A stretch of 64,000 nucleotides of DNA from Sclerotiophoma versabilis. Its lineage: Eukaryota > Ascomycota > Dothideomycetes > Pleosporales > Didymellaceae. The stretch spans positions 3,472,001 to 3,536,000 of the forward strand of contig JAAROD010000015.1 in NCBI GenBank assembly GCA_012274445.1. Direction: 5' to 3'. Each line of letters starts with the position of its first letter. Position 1 is the first letter of the stretch. A program made the position numbers and the translations under genes. Of this stretch, positions 9,860 through 20,907 are shown piece after piece. A model generated the notes under the pieces. That model was not told the DNA's origin. It did no database searches and saw only the letters and a program-made list of their open reading frames with translations.

Positions 9860-12157
9860 ATGATTATACGGACATTCGCTGTTCTCGCTGGGACTGCTAT
9901 TGCTCTGCAGCCATTACCGCCGGTACAATGGACAAACACAAACACATTGTCGATTGTCTTCAACGGGTTCGGGGCTCGCAATGCTTCGAAAACAATTTAT
10001 ATCGAGAATCAGTTCGCAGATACTTCAGATACCGAAGGCCTTACTCTCATACCACCCACTGCATTCCAGTTTGCGGAAACGTTCCGTCAAGACCTCGCAA
10101 ACTGGACGTCCGCAAACTGGACGCTTCAGCGTGTCGATCAGTTTCCCGACAACGCATCTGGAATCCTACTGGGGCCGTTCAGAGGTTTCGACGATGAAGT
10201 CACCTATGAGAACGGTGTCACTACGGAAGAGGGCTATGAGATCGAAATCACGAACCGTACTGTTTACATTGGCGGCAAGGGCGCCCGTGGCATGTTTTGG
10301 GGTACGAGAACACTCTTGCAGCAAGCACTGATCGCCAATGGGTCTTCTTTGCCAGCTGGTCGTACGGTTGATGCACCCGCATATGCCACGCGCGGCTATA
10401 TGCTCGATGCGGGTCGCAAGTGGTACACGCCTGAGTTTCTCAAGGAGCTATGTACATATGCATCCTTCTTCAAAGTCTCGGAGTTTCACTACCACAGCAG
10501 TGACAACGCGCCTCTGAACAGAGGTCACAATGAGACATGGAACAAGGTATTTTCGCATTTCTCGCTTTACCCGGAGCAAAACTTGGAACTGCAGAGCATC
10601 ATCGAACGGAAGAACGAGACGCTGTCCCGAGCCCAGTTTGAAGACTTCCAGAATCATTGCGCGCAACGAGGCGTGACAGTTATACCAGAGATCGAAGCAC
10701 CAGGACATGCTCTTGCGATCACTAAATGGAAGCCAGAGCTCGCGCTTGCAAAGAAGGATTTACTGAACCTTACTCACCCTGACGCGATACCGACAGTGAA
10801 GGCTATTTGGAGCGAGTTTCTACCCTGGTTCCAGACCAAAGAAGTGCACATTGGTGCTGATGAGTACGACTCACAGCTCGCAAATGACTATATAAACTTC
10901 GTCAACGAGATGTCCGAGTTTGTCAACTTAACAGCTGGCAAACGGATCAGAATTTGGGGCACTCACGAGCCGTCGGAAAACCTTACTATTTCAAAAGACA
11001 TTGTCATCCAGCACTGGCAGTATGGACAGTCCGACCCCGTGCAACTACAGAATAATGGATACAGTCTAATCAACTCGGAAGACTGGTGGGCATACATGAG
11101 CTTGAAGAACGACCACACTCCCATCCTCCCTGCGCCATACCCACAATTCTACAATACCAGCAGAACCCTGAATTTCGCGGACGTGCCCGGTTGGCAGTGG
11201 GATCCTCCGCTCTTCAACCCTGTCAACACAACAGAGCAGCTTAAGCCTGGATCCAGCGGCAACAAAGGCGCCATTCTTGCAGCGTGGAACGACAATGGAC
11301 CCGATGCGACCACGCAACTAGAAGCTTACTATGCTATGCGTGAAGGTATCCCAGTTATGGCAGCACGCGCATGGACTGGTAGACGTGGAGTGAATATCAC
11401 AACCGAGAACATGAACGAAACCATCCATTTCCTGGCGTCCAATGCACCCGGTCAGAACCTCGACAGAAGACCTGTGTCGTTGCGCACTACTTCGCATACC
11501 AACAGGCCAGTCTTGTCTTGGAACCAGCGAGATGGCCAGATGGCTCAGACGTTCGGCAAGGGCTCTTTCGGTCCACCATACACCTTGAGTCTGAACGTCT
11601 CATCATCGTTCGCAATCCAAGGACTTGACACCTCATTGGCCATCAGCAAGATCACTACGAACGCTACAACAAATTCCTCCGTTTCGACGCTCGTTTTCAC
11701 TACCGCGGACGGTTTTCCCTACCCCCTCCGTAATGTCTCTTATGACGATTACGATCCTGGCCATCCCGGTCGCATCTGGACGAACGCATCGACCTCAACC
11801 CACGAACTCGTTCCTATCACGTTCCCGGTAAGACTACGCATCGAAACCGACATCTACAACGGTAGTCGCGTCTGGGTCAACGAAAAGTTTGCTGGTCGAT
11901 TCGAGGTATTTGTGTTCGGTGGGCGAAACACGGTGTTCAGCTGGAGTCAAATGGCATTTGTGGCGCCACTGGATAGCGTGGATGGTGGAGTGGACAGCTT
12001 CAAATTGGAAGATGGGATTGGAATGTATAACGACACGGCTGGGAACGGGAGCTATGGCCCTGCGCCTCCAGAACAAAACGGTGCGTTCAGTGGGAAGAGT
12101 TTTGTCACTGCATTACAGGTCATGGTTGGGTTTGTTATGATATGGTTGTTTATTTAA
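9860..12157 (+). CDS. GPI-anchored GH20 beta-N-acetylhexosaminidase
   Basis: Single exon of 765 residues. I chose the ATG at 9860 because it opens directly with a signal peptide (Met-Ile-Ile-Arg, then a hydrophobic core to about residue 18). A GH20b-like N-terminal domain precedes the TIM-barrel catalytic domain. The catalytic Asp-Glu pair of the substrate-assisted mechanism lies at about residues 334-335 in Ile-Gly-Ala-Asp-Glu-Tyr-Asp. A barrel His-His region (Phe-His-Tyr-His-Ser-Ser-Asp) is near 200. Many Asn-X-Ser/Thr sites suggest heavy N-glycosylation. After a beta-rich C-terminal region, a small-residue stretch and a terminal hydrophobic segment form a GPI-anchor signal. The expected role is removal of terminal GlcNAc/GalNAc from chitin or glycan fragments at the cell surface. 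Confidence 0.93.
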   Translation: MIIRTFAVLAGTAIALQPLPPVQWTNTNTLSIVFNGFGARNASKTIYIENQFADTSDTEGLTLIPPTAFQFAETFRQDLANWTSANWTLQRVDQFPDNASGILLGPFRGFDDEVTYENGVTTEEGYEIEITNRTVYIGGKGARGMFWGTRTLLQQALIANGSSLPAGRTVDAPAYATRGYMLDAGRKWYTPEFLKELCTYASFFKVSEFHYHSSDNAPLNRGHNETWNKVFSHFSLYPEQNLELQSIIERKNETLSRAQFEDFQNHCAQRGVTVIPEIEAPGHALAITKWKPELALAKKDLLNLTHPDAIPTVKAIWSEFLPWFQTKEVHIGADEYDSQLANDYINFVNEMSEFVNLTAGKRIRIWGTHEPSENLTISKDIVIQHWQYGQSDPVQLQNNGYSLINSEDWWAYMSLKNDHTPILPAPYPQFYNTSRTLNFADVPGWQWDPPLFNPVNTTEQLKPGSSGNKGAILAAWNDNGPDATTQLEAYYAMREGIPVMAARAWTGRRGVNITTENMNETIHFLASNAPGQNLDRRPVSLRTTSHTNRPVLSWNQRDGQMAQTFGKGSFGPPYTLSLNVSSSFAIQGLDTSLAISKITTNATTNSSVSTLVFTTADGFPYPLRNVSYDDYDPGHPGRIWTNASTSTHELVPITFPVRLRIETDIYNGSRVWVNEKFAGRFEVFVFGGRNTVFSWSQMAFVAPLDSVDGGVDSFKLEDGIGMYNDTAGNGSYGPAPPEQNGAFSGKSFVTALQVMVGFVMIWLFI

Positions 12158-13291
12158 GCATGATACCTTGTGTTTCCAAAAAGGGCGGTATACACTTCTC
12201 GCATTGTTGTATTACATAAGACTTCCGTTAGGATGCTAGAAAAATCTTGTGCGCAAATATGGTCCTTCCGGATTTCTTTGTCACTTCTGAAACTGCTCGG
12301 AGAACTAATTCTCATATGACTGAAATGTCAAGATCCTTTCTTGGCTGGCGATGCTACCGCATCGTGTCAGCGTCAGCATAGGTACCATACTCAATCTACA
12401 CTAGCAATGCATTTTCATCGCTTGTGGGAGCTGGCTCGTACCTCGATACAGTGCCCTAAGTGGCGGGGTCTACACATTACAATAATCATTATGAAGTATG
12501 TGCGAGGCACAAGGGTATCAGTCGAGCGCGTCTGCCTGCTTCTTTGTAAGTTCGTTCTGTAAGCTCTCAAATGTCGGCGTCATCATCTAGTGCAGTCGGC
12601 TTAGAGGCTGAGACATTGAGCGTTGGTCCCGTAGTATCCTTGCAGGCAACAGTTTGACAGTGCTTCTCAGCAATGGCCAAGTCCTTTTCAACAATAACTG
12701 CCTCGTTGCGAACGTCGGCTGCAGCCGGTGTGCGGATAAGTTGCTCTTTGATGTCGAGCTGCTTCTTGAAATGGGCAATATCATGCGGTACGGTGATAAA
12801 ATGGTCTCGGCTTTCGTCGTTGCGTCAAATAGAGCAGTGCTATTGATTCATAAAAGTCTCTTCAGTGCTGAATGATACATGTAGAAGCTAAGAACAACGG
12901 AAACTTGTTACAAAATAGGGTACTGAGTAAAACTAAGACAGAAGGTGCGACGAATAAGCATTGCGTGAGGAGTCAAAGAACGTTGGTTGTGATCAAAGAC
13001 GCGTGATAGCATCTAGGAATTATAGCTATTGACTTGATCGGCAGATTCGAAGGTGGTAGAGAATTTTATAATGTCATATAAATTTTTCTGCTGGAAACCC
13101 CAACCGTCACAAGGCTCTTTAGTGAATTGATATGCAACACATGTCAGTTGTATGAAACCGTTAGAACCGGCCTGAGTGTCCTCTTGATGTGAGCTATTGG
13201 TACGACGTTCACATTGTCACCACCAAGCCGAGACTTTGCTAAGTATTTACAGTTGCCATATAAGACATACTTTTGGTATGCTATTGTCGCC
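12158..13291. other. Intergenic stretch with one orphan coding-like frame
   Basis: This 1.1-kb spacer is rather AT-rich around 12,840-13,150. The only notable content is an 85-codon open frame on the minus strand at 12567..12824, listed separately. Nothing else resembles a gene or repeat. Confidence 0.5.
12567..12824 (-). pseudogene. Orphan open frame, possible gene remnant or last exon
   Basis: The frame runs 85 codons to TGA 12567-12569 and has no ATG. Its translation has balanced, soluble-protein composition: a charged helix with alternating Lys/Glu/Asp and Ala (around Phe-Lys-Lys-Gln-Leu-Asp-Ile-Lys-Glu), then a Ser/Thr-rich segment and an Asp-Asp-Asp-Ala-Asp tail. That looks like a real C terminus. 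Upstream sequence shows no coding exon I can join to it. It may be the tail of a deleted gene, an exon of a transcript I cannot assemble, or chance. Confidence 0.3.
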
Positions 13292-14418
13292 TTAGTATGT
13301 CGCTGTCAACCTCCCAATGATATACTCTCCGCTTTGTACATCTTGATACTTTCTCCCTGTTTCCTCATACGTGCCTGGAATGGCTTTGATCATGCGCTCG
13401 TAATTGGGGTTGCAGAAGTAAGCTATCGAGTATCGTGGTGGGTAGCTGTCCTTTCCATCATCCTCTGGCTGCGGCGGGGGCTCGACCACACGGTGCTTTG
13501 TTGACTTGATCGTATCGTTGGACCACTGAGCCAACAGATCGCCGGCGTTGACGACAATCGTGCCTTCGATAGGTGTGGCATTGACGAATGTACCTTTTGG
13601 TGAGCGAACTTGGAGACCACCGCGCTTATCCTGGAAGAGCAAAGTGATAGAGCCTGCGTGGGGTAAGCATATGGTCTTTCTGGATATTGTAGAGAGGCCT
13701 ACCGTAATCGCTGTGCTCACCGGCCCTCACTTGCAGCTGACCGTCAGTCCTCTTGAAGGTCGACTTGGAAACTCCAGGGTAGTGCAGCAAGCGCAATGTG
13801 TTGTCTCCAGCATCGGTGAACCCGTCGAACCAGCTCTCTTCAATGCCCATACCCAGCGCAATGGCTCGCATGACCTGCATATGTAGGCCTTTGCACGTCT
13901 CGAAGAAGCCCAGCATCTCCCGCTTGAACTCATTCGCTGCCTCGTCGCCGCTAGGCCACATATTTGGTGTCTCTGGCTGGTCGTCTCGTCCGATCTCCAG
14001 CGACTCCTTCAGGTCTGGCACTGTCTTGCGCATTTCCTCCTCTGTTCCAGTCTCGTCTAATGGGACGAGCTTCTCGCGTCCTTGAGCCACATATCCTCGG
14101 TTTGCTGCTGCCGAGTACCATGCCATAGCGTCCTTTTGTTCCTGCGGTCGCGCAAAGAACTTGGCGCTGTGTGCGAATGCATTCGAAACGGTCGCGGGGG
14201 AGATGCCGTGGTTCTTGAGATATATGAAGCCTGTGTTCTGAAAGCCTTCGAGGACGGCTTGGGCGGTGGCTTTCTTGGTGGCAGGATCTCCGGAGAGGAA
14301 CAAGCCAAAGTCAATGAGCTGCCGAAGGTTAGGAAAAGTAAGAGAGAAAAGCATACGAGCATACGGGAATGACTAAGTCGTCCTGTGCGACTGCCTGACT
14401 GGAGTTGATGTTTGCCAT
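13292..14418 (-). CDS. 2-oxoglutarate/Fe(II)-dependent oxygenase
   Basis: Three exons, 14365..14418, 13703..14318 and 13292..13653, with introns of 46 and 49 nt, give 343 residues. The 18-residue first exon splices into the Leu-Ile-Asp-Phe strand that opens the DIOX_N domain. The second intron falls inside the codon after His-Ser-Asp-Tyr. The iron ligands of the jelly-roll core are visible: His-x-Asp at about 220-222 (Gly-Glu-His-Ser-Asp-Tyr-Gly) and the distal His near 277 (Lys-His-Arg-Val). An Arg-Tyr-Ser segment follows, matching the Arg-x-Ser that holds 2-oxoglutarate. The fold is isopenicillin-N-synthase-like. Fungal members act in secondary metabolism or small-molecule hydroxylation; the substrate is unknown and no biosynthetic cluster surrounds it. 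Confidence 0.9.
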
Positions 14419-15035
14419 GTCGAGCTTGGGTGTCGCGTGCAATCGAGGCGTCTTCAAGAGGTTATATGAGGTGCAAGCAACAAGATACGGCGACTCAGGG
14501 TGCGAGATACGAGCAGGGGTTCTTCAGACCAGCATCATCCGATGTCTGCGCCGTCGGCGGAGCTGCCCGCTGCCACTTTGCCATGGAGAGATGCGCGGAG
14601 GTTGGCTAGGAGGGGTTGAAGCCAGAGAGGGAAGGTGCAGACGAGGAGTGCGATAAGCCCATGGTGGGGAAGGTGGGGCCCAGACTCAACACCGAGACAC
14701 CGTCGTGAACAATACCATCATCACCAGTGCGCAAGTGTCATCAACAGGCAGCTGATGAACTCGTTGTTGAAATTGTTATATTGCAAAGGTGCAACATAAA
14801 CATAGTTTGGACAACAAGCTTTGGCATAAGAGACTATGGAACGCGACGTTTTACATGGGGATGAGAGAGGCAAGTGACGGCTGCTCTATTGTTTGTACCT
14901 TACCCGCATACTACTTCTCCTCTTTCCAGTTTTAGAAGCCCTCTAGGTTGCCACGTTCACACATGTTACCTCTCATGTTACCTTCCACGTTTGGTCCAAC
15001 AGTTCGCGTCGCTAGCGAAGTTATCTTGCTAGCTG
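14419..15035. other. Intergenic, 0.6 kb, no gene seen
   Basis: It is the 5' side of the oxygenase gene and the 3' side of the next minus-strand gene. Short frames at 14405-14656 are purine-biased and lie across the oxygenase start on the opposite strand, so they look like shadows. No motif is recognised. Confidence 0.4.
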
Positions 15036-15476
15036 TTACCACCTAGGCAACTCAGAGAACCACGAGGAGACAATCGTGCTATTCTGTACATCCAACGTCG
15101 CGTCATCTCCCTGATCATTACTCTGAAAATCCAGAAATCGACCACCCACCCTGTTGACGCAATGTCCGCTTCCATCAGTCCTCTGGATCAAGACTACACA
15201 GTCACTTGAATAAGGAAGCCTTCCATACAGCAGAGTCCAAACCGCATGCTTTCCGTGCACGCGCTCATTGTATTCGCCCAACTTGATACGGAAGTCATGT
15301 TGCTGGTCCTCTGAAGAGCCACCGGCGGGAGCGGGCAGTTGCAGCTGATACTCGAGGTCTGAAACGGTGGGGAAGCCGAGTATATGGGCGGTAGCGACCC
15401 AGACGCAATTTTCAGTGCGTTGGGAGTCGTTGAATTGGAGGAGGCCTGTGCCGTCCATGGTCTCGTCGAGGTCCAT
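15036..15476 (-). CDS. Small protein with papain-like Cys/His/Asp motif layout
   Basis: A single-exon frame of 146 residues from ATG 15476. No named family is certain. The order of motifs recalls papain-fold domains of the Tox-PL kind: an N-terminal Glu-Asn-Cys followed by a helix, then near residue 112 a Gly-Ser-Gly-His-Cys-Val-Asn strand, then Phe-Leu-Asp-Phe-Gln about ten residues on. Cys, His and Asp (with Gln) would be the catalytic set. There is no signal peptide or membrane segment. If the fold is right, the product could be a cysteine peptidase, deamidase or related enzyme. It may also be a non-enzymatic fungal protein. Neighbours give no clue. Confidence 0.5.
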   Translation of the reverse strand: MDLDETMDGTGLLQFNDSQRTENCVWVATAHILGFPTVSDLEYQLQLPAPAGGSSEDQQHDFRIKLGEYNERVHGKHAVWTLLYGRLPYSSDCVVLIQRTDGSGHCVNRVGGRFLDFQSNDQGDDATLDVQNSTIVSSWFSELPRW

Positions 15477-16960
15477 TGGTGCGCTGATTGTGAGTTTTGG
15501 AGGAGTCGGACGACGCGAAGGGTGCGAGGAAGCTGGCGGAAGATGTGGTCTTCAGGCTGGACAACGTTGAAGAACAACGATATGGTGTTTTACATGCTGG
15601 ATCGTAGTTGTAAGGGCTGAGGACTACTTCTATCAAGACCCAAGTACGATACCTGAGACCCGCTTTCCTGCCTTAGGTCCTGGACATTAGACGTCCAAGG
15701 GTATTCCTGCTCACACTCCCGCTCTCAGCCTCAATCGCGCCTTATTATTTTCTCAGAGCACAAGAACTTCTCACTAATTCGTCAAACGGACATCGGCCCA
15801 GCTCCAGCTTGCAACATGTGACTCACTTCCTACCACACCCGCCACACTAATGACTGGACAAGAAGCACTCAACGTATACTAAGAGCTCGCCAACGATTCC
15901 ATACAAGTCATAATAACAACTCTTTATGCGCCTTGGCAATGCACGGCGCAAGCCAAAGCTGACTGTGTGAGGCTGTGTTCTTCGGCTGACTTCAGCCCAT
16001 GACCGCCAGGCTCGCAGAGTTGCCTCAGCTTTGTAAGTGTGGCGTAAATATGGGCCAGACGACAGTCCATTAGCAAGATAGACACGGAGACGCAGTGTTC
16101 TAGATATGAGATAAGTTTGGTCAGACGAAAATGCGGATCTTGACGTAGGAAATGAATTGTCAAATCGTTAAATCGTTAGAATTTATCCATGGCTGAGTGA
16201 CTTCGTGGATTCAAGCCGAGATGCCAAACCAATGCATTCGACATTCTGTAACCATCTCTGTCTGATACGGATCATTTCAGACCTTAGCGAATAGTCATAA
16301 CTACATTTCTCCTCTTTGAGTATTTCTCTTATCTTTCCGATTACATTCACAACAGCAGGTATAACCGCAAATACATATACCACAGCTGGCAGCTATCGCA
16401 TCTTCATTCCACCAACTCATCTCATCCCCACTCTGACGCTCCGACGCTGTATGGACAGTCGCGTGTAGCTGATCATCGCTACAAGTTACGACGCAGGGAA
16501 GCTGGAGACAAGATATAGCTGTCCCATCTATTCTAGATCTAAGACCCTGCTTAGTCTCGCATGAATCTCCGCTGTTTATCTTATATCGAGGTCCGACTTG
16601 GTACACTGTGTCTTGACGATCCAGTATCTTCAGTAAGCTCTAGCTCCTAATGTGTATCAGTCAATTGAAGTATCTATCTCTGCTATTGGGCCATTCGCGA
16701 CTATCACTATTTGATTCGAGATCTACACTATTGATGACCAAAGACAGGTGTATTAAATTATTACCTTTTCTATTCCAGTATACATGCAGATCGTAATCGG
16801 GGCCATTAGTATCGTATGTGGAGACAAACTCATATGAATTCCATCAAGCGCGATCAACCCATGCGGGACTGCAGCTTCAGTCCGACAACAGTCGTAACTA
16901 TACAACCGCGGAGGCCAGACAGTATCGCCTATGGGCAGTCCTGACGCATTTGCCACTCGT
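15477..16960. other. Intergenic stretch, 1.5 kb, no gene seen
   Basis: It contains only short frames with irregular composition. Near 16160 a short word (aaatcgtt) is repeated in tandem twice. No RNA gene signature or mobile-element end was noticed. Confidence 0.45.
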
Positions 16961-18790
16961 TCAGCCCTCCACGACGGACCAGTCCTCCCCATTCTCAGAC
17001 AGAGTGGGTGTGCCACCACCGGTAAGGTCGACGTAGCTGGCATGCCGCACATCGGATTCATACTCGGAGTCAGTCTCGGTGGCGTATCCGTACCTTGGCT
17101 CGACATCGTTACTAGGAGCCTTGCCCTGTTTTACATGCATGGCCCTGCGCTCCTGCTGGAGGTCCTCAGAGATGGGCGTCAGAGGCGAGATGAAGCGGGC
17201 ACCGATCTTGGAGGCTGGCCTTACTTCAAGAGATGCCTTTGTTTTACGACGGGTAGAAGGAGGCTGTGTACTGAAACTTAATCCCGGGAGGCATTCAGTA
17301 CCATGAAAAATAAAGTACAGCTCATGCATGGCCCTGTAGAGGCTGCGCAGAGTCTCGGTTCCCTCTGGCACGGGGTTGAGGAATGCAAGAGCCTGAGGAA
17401 TGTGGAAAGCACAGAACCCTAAGCCAACCGGAAGTAACAGGCGATCGAGATCGGACGTGATGAAGTCGAACTCGTGGTGGAAGAGTGCATACAAGGCCGT
17501 GTTGACAACAAGTCCAACGGCAAGCTTCTCGTCGTGTTGCAAGTGGGTGATAACTTTGCTGAGGTGCGACCCGGCATATGCAACTTTGGGAGTCTTTGGA
17601 GCTAGTTGAAACTGTGGCCAAGGACGGGGCCGGGACAGCAGTACTGCAAGCACGAAGCAAATTCCGAGTAAAGGCTGCAAGAGAGACAGCAAGCTGATAA
17701 TGCAGCCGGTGACACGGAAAGGCTTCTCAAATGAGTAGGACCACTTGAAAACTTCCTTACTCGCTTCCACGGCAGCTTCGCGCATCATCTCCATGCCAGT
17801 AGCTGAAATATACGGTCCCGAGTGGGTCAGGCGACAGCAGACGCCAGCCTCGCAATCAAGGCTGAATCCGAAGGGCATTTTTGGAGGCATGAGAGAGCGT
17901 TTGGTTGTGTCATTGATAGCTTTGAAGAAGACAGGACTAGCAGCAAGCAAAGGGTCGATGCCGTGCAGCTTGTACCGCAACAGCGCAGCCTTGCGCTTGA
18001 GCAGCCTCAAAGCCCTCTCAGCAACACGTCGTATATTTTCCACCGTAGTCCAGAGCCTGTAATTATTTGCGGTGTGCAGCTGAGGCGTGTAGAATAGTCT
18101 ATCACAGTTATTCGTTACCCAGTCTATGGTCTGATCACGAACATCAGAAAACCATGTAAAGTCGAGCCCAAGGAACACCTTGTCGGCCTTGTATAGGCCA
18201 CGGGCAAGGCAGTGTTCGTAGCTTTCCATGTATTGTCGCTCCAGCCTAGAACCCAGGAGAGTGTCAAGCTTAGTGTGCAGGATTTGTTCGTGGACTACGT
18301 CGTTCAATGCGCCTTCCAGTCGAACTTCGGCTCGGGTGAGACGGGGCTCTGTATAGCCGTTGATGAGGCGCAATCCAAGATCTAAACCGAGAAACTGGAA
18401 GAGCAGGTAGGAAATACAGACGACAAGAGTCAAGAGACGTGGTCGCGAGCGTTGGGCTTTGACGCGGATCATCTTCGACTTGGTAGGTCTAGCATGATTG
18501 ATGGTCGAAGCTGTGGATGCGATCGCGTTACCTTTGGCAATGGCAACGTGTGAACCAGCCAGGTCCGGGGCGGCCTTGTCGTCTGGGCTGGGAGCTTGCG
18601 TCTGGCAGTGATCTTGGTGGTGGTCTGAGGTAGCCAGGATCTTCTCAGGTATGATAGCAGAGGCACCAACTTTCTCGACTGGAGCTTCCGGAGCGGGCGA
18701 GTCCATGGCCATCAGGTAACGCTTCATCTCAGGTATCGAGCTGGTCAGGCGTGGTGGTGACGGCGAGGGTGGCTTCTTACGCAAGAGCAT
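16961..18790 (-). CDS. Polytopic membrane protein of unknown function
   Basis: Single exon of 609 residues from ATG 18790; a second in-frame ATG at residue 22 could also be used. The first about 110 residues are Pro/Ser/Ala-rich and basic, so probably cytosolic. A hydrophobic helix lies at about 120-141. A roughly 200-residue soluble region follows with several Cys, including a Glu-Ala-Gly-Val-Cys-Cys segment, and probably faces a lumen. Further hydrophobic helices lie near 360-380, 425-445 and 455-475. The C-terminal about 110 residues are charged and contain an acidic Thr-Asp-Ser-Glu-Tyr-Glu-Ser-Asp motif that resembles casein-kinase targets. The layout suggests an ER or nuclear-envelope protein, but this is inference only. 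Confidence 0.75.
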   Translation of the reverse strand: MLLRKKPPSPSPPRLTSSIPEMKRYLMAMDSPAPEAPVEKVGASAIIPEKILATSDHHQDHCQTQAPSPDDKAAPDLAGSHVAIAKGNAIASTASTINHARPTKSKMIRVKAQRSRPRLLTLVVCISYLLFQFLGLDLGLRLINGYTEPRLTRAEVRLEGALNDVVHEQILHTKLDTLLGSRLERQYMESYEHCLARGLYKADKVFLGLDFTWFSDVRDQTIDWVTNNCDRLFYTPQLHTANNYRLWTTVENIRRVAERALRLLKRKAALLRYKLHGIDPLLAASPVFFKAINDTTKRSLMPPKMPFGFSLDCEAGVCCRLTHSGPYISATGMEMMREAAVEASKEVFKWSYSFEKPFRVTGCIISLLSLLQPLLGICFVLAVLLSRPRPWPQFQLAPKTPKVAYAGSHLSKVITHLQHDEKLAVGLVVNTALYALFHHEFDFITSDLDRLLLPVGLGFCAFHIPQALAFLNPVPEGTETLRSLYRAMHELYFIFHGTECLPGLSFSTQPPSTRRKTKASLEVRPASKIGARFISPLTPISEDLQQERRAMHVKQGKAPSNDVEPRYGYATETDSEYESDVRHASYVDLTGGGTPTLSENGEDWSVVEG

Positions 18791-19181
18791 GTTGTAATGT
18801 CTGCGTTATGACAGTTTTCAAGAGCAAAATCGGCAGTAGTCAGAGGTGTAGGTGTGTTGTGGAGAATTTATTGGAGAGGTCCGTTCAGTGGAGTGGGATA
18901 AGGGACCTCGCTACCGTAGGTGATGGACCAATGTAGGCGTTGTGACCACGTCGGCGCAAGTACGAGCGGGATGAAGTGAAAGCCGCTCAAGTGCAAACAT
19001 GCTGTTTGTGGTTTCCAGTACCCCGCATGAGTTGAGGAAGGTAGATAGAGTATGGCTACTGCCCGTATCGTTTGCTGTTGCCTTTTCGAGCGCGAAAGTG
19101 ACACGTCTGAAACGTGACATATCAGATGTGGAGCCCTTTCACTCAAAATCTATGCTCAAGTGCTCGTATCCAAGCAAGCGA
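18791..19181. other. Intergenic, 0.4 kb, no gene seen
   Basis: It lies upstream of the membrane-protein gene and downstream of the NTH1 stop, so it holds one promoter and one transcript end. No motif is recognised. Confidence 0.4.
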
Positions 19182-20435
19182 TCAAGATCTGCTCCGTGAC
19201 GAACGCTGGCGAGTTGCTTGCCCGATATCCTCGATGTCGCCGACAGCAATATCCACGTTCTCAGCCTTTATCTCACCAAACTCAGCAGCAACCACCTCTT
19301 CTTTGACCACTCCATCACCCTCAGGCTCAGCCTTGACGATAGTCTCCTTCTTGACTTTTTTCTTCATCCCCACAACTGCACTCGGACACAGACCCCTCTC
19401 ACTCAACTTGCAATCCCCACACCTCCTCCCCACAGGCAAACAAATCGTCTGACCAAATCCAACCAGCAGGTTATTGATGTCATGCCATTTCTCCCTTGGT
19501 AGCCAGCTCTCTAATGCCGCCCTTGTTTGCTCAGGGTTCTGTGTCTTATGCCAGCCCCATAGATTCGTGATGCGGTGCACATGTACGTCAACACCAATCC
19601 CTTCGTCGCGACCCCATGCAGCGCTAAGTGTAAGGTATGCCATTTTTGGCCCAACGCCTGGAAGCGAGACGAGGCCAGCAATTGTGTCGGGGATGTCGGA
19701 GTTGAATTTGTCGCGTAGGATCTCGGCGGTCTGCTTGATATATTTGGTTTTGAGATTATGGAAGCCGACCTTGTTGATAAAACCGTTCAGTTCGGTGGGT
19801 TCGATTGCGAGGATGGATTCGAGTGTGAAGCCCTGGCTGTGTTAGTTATGGACGGTATTAATGATGAGTAGGCGACACACGCCAGGCATTCGCTCTTGCA
19901 TGCCGCGCATCGCAACAGCTGTGACGGTGTCTTTTGTTTGGCTGCTCAGCATGAGCGCTATCAGCGTCTGGAAACGCTGGTCGCGCGGGCTTCTTTGCCT
20001 GTCGGCGAGACTCTCGCAACCCATTGTGTCCACCGGCGCAATGTTTTCGTTGCGCATCTCCCGCGTCAAAGTATAGATCTCCTCCCAATTGTGCGGCGGC
20101 TCGACCTTCACACTTCCACCTGCGCCATTGATCTTCTTCGCAGGCACACGACGCGCCTTCTTTGGCTTTACTTCCTTGTCTGGAGACGTGGCGCTTGTCA
20201 AGGACACCTCCGTTGTCTCGTACTTGACTTTCACCGGTGTGTCCCGTATTGTCTTCCTCCTCTTGGGCGGAGGAGTTACGAAGTCGCCATCTGAACCCAC
20301 ATCTGACGGTACAGAGCTCAACTCGGAGTCTGAAGGGTCGTGAACGGGTGGGTTGGCGCCGGAGCGAGTCTGACGTAGTGTTCGGCTGGCGGCGAGGATC
20401 CGCGACGTGTCGCGCGATACACGAGAGGTACGCAT
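19182..20435 (-). CDS. NTH1: Endonuclease III-type DNA glycosylase/AP lyase
   Basis: Two exons, 19881..20435 and 19182..19832, give 401 residues. The open frame extends upstream, but its first codon there is GTG; the first ATG is at 20435. The N-terminal about 120 residues are basic and disordered, with nuclear-localisation-like Lys/Arg clusters. The HhH-GPD fold follows: the hairpin Leu-Pro-Gly-Val-Gly-Pro-Lys with catalytic Lys near 248, and Val-Asp-Val-His-Val-His-Arg with catalytic Asp near 267. Four Cys at about 316, 323, 326 and 334 (Cys-x6-Cys-x2-Cys-x7-Cys) are the 4Fe-4S ligands. The enzyme excises oxidised pyrimidines and nicks the abasic site in nuclear and mitochondrial base-excision repair. 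The acidic/Lys-rich tail is extra compared with bacterial Nth. Confidence 0.95.
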
Positions 20436-20907
20436 CCTGAATTGACTCAATCGGGATCTCTTATGACTTGGGAAGCTTGAGAGCACGTTTCGGCGCTGTT
20501 ATTTATGTAAAGGAGGGTTGACGCGCAGCAGAACAGTAATGTCGTCAGCATCATTCGTCGAGATGTCGTCGGCCAATGAGAACGCATGGAGGCCGAACGC
20601 GAAAACACATGACCGTTTGTAACCTGTGAAGGAAGGTGACAGACATGGTCAAACAATAGAAGGCATGTACACGGTCAGTCGCAAGGTCTTTCTTGTGCTA
20701 ACTTCAGGCCAAGGTGTAGATGGTTCCCACATAACGGGGCACACGAACTTGTTAAATAGTAATGATATGATGTTCTTGGTCTGGGCGCTCGAACTCCATT
20801 CAAATGATGACCATCAATGCATACATGCTATCCAGAAACTAACATAGGAGCCCCAAGTAGCCTTGCTAGCTAGTGCGAACATCCAAGCAAAGCAACGTTC
20901 GACCCTC
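20436..20907. other. Intergenic, 0.5 kb: NTH1 promoter side and SGF29 3' side
   Basis: It separates two minus-strand genes. Nothing coding is seen. The stretch 20,500-20,620 is probably the NTH1 5' leader and promoter. Confidence 0.4.
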
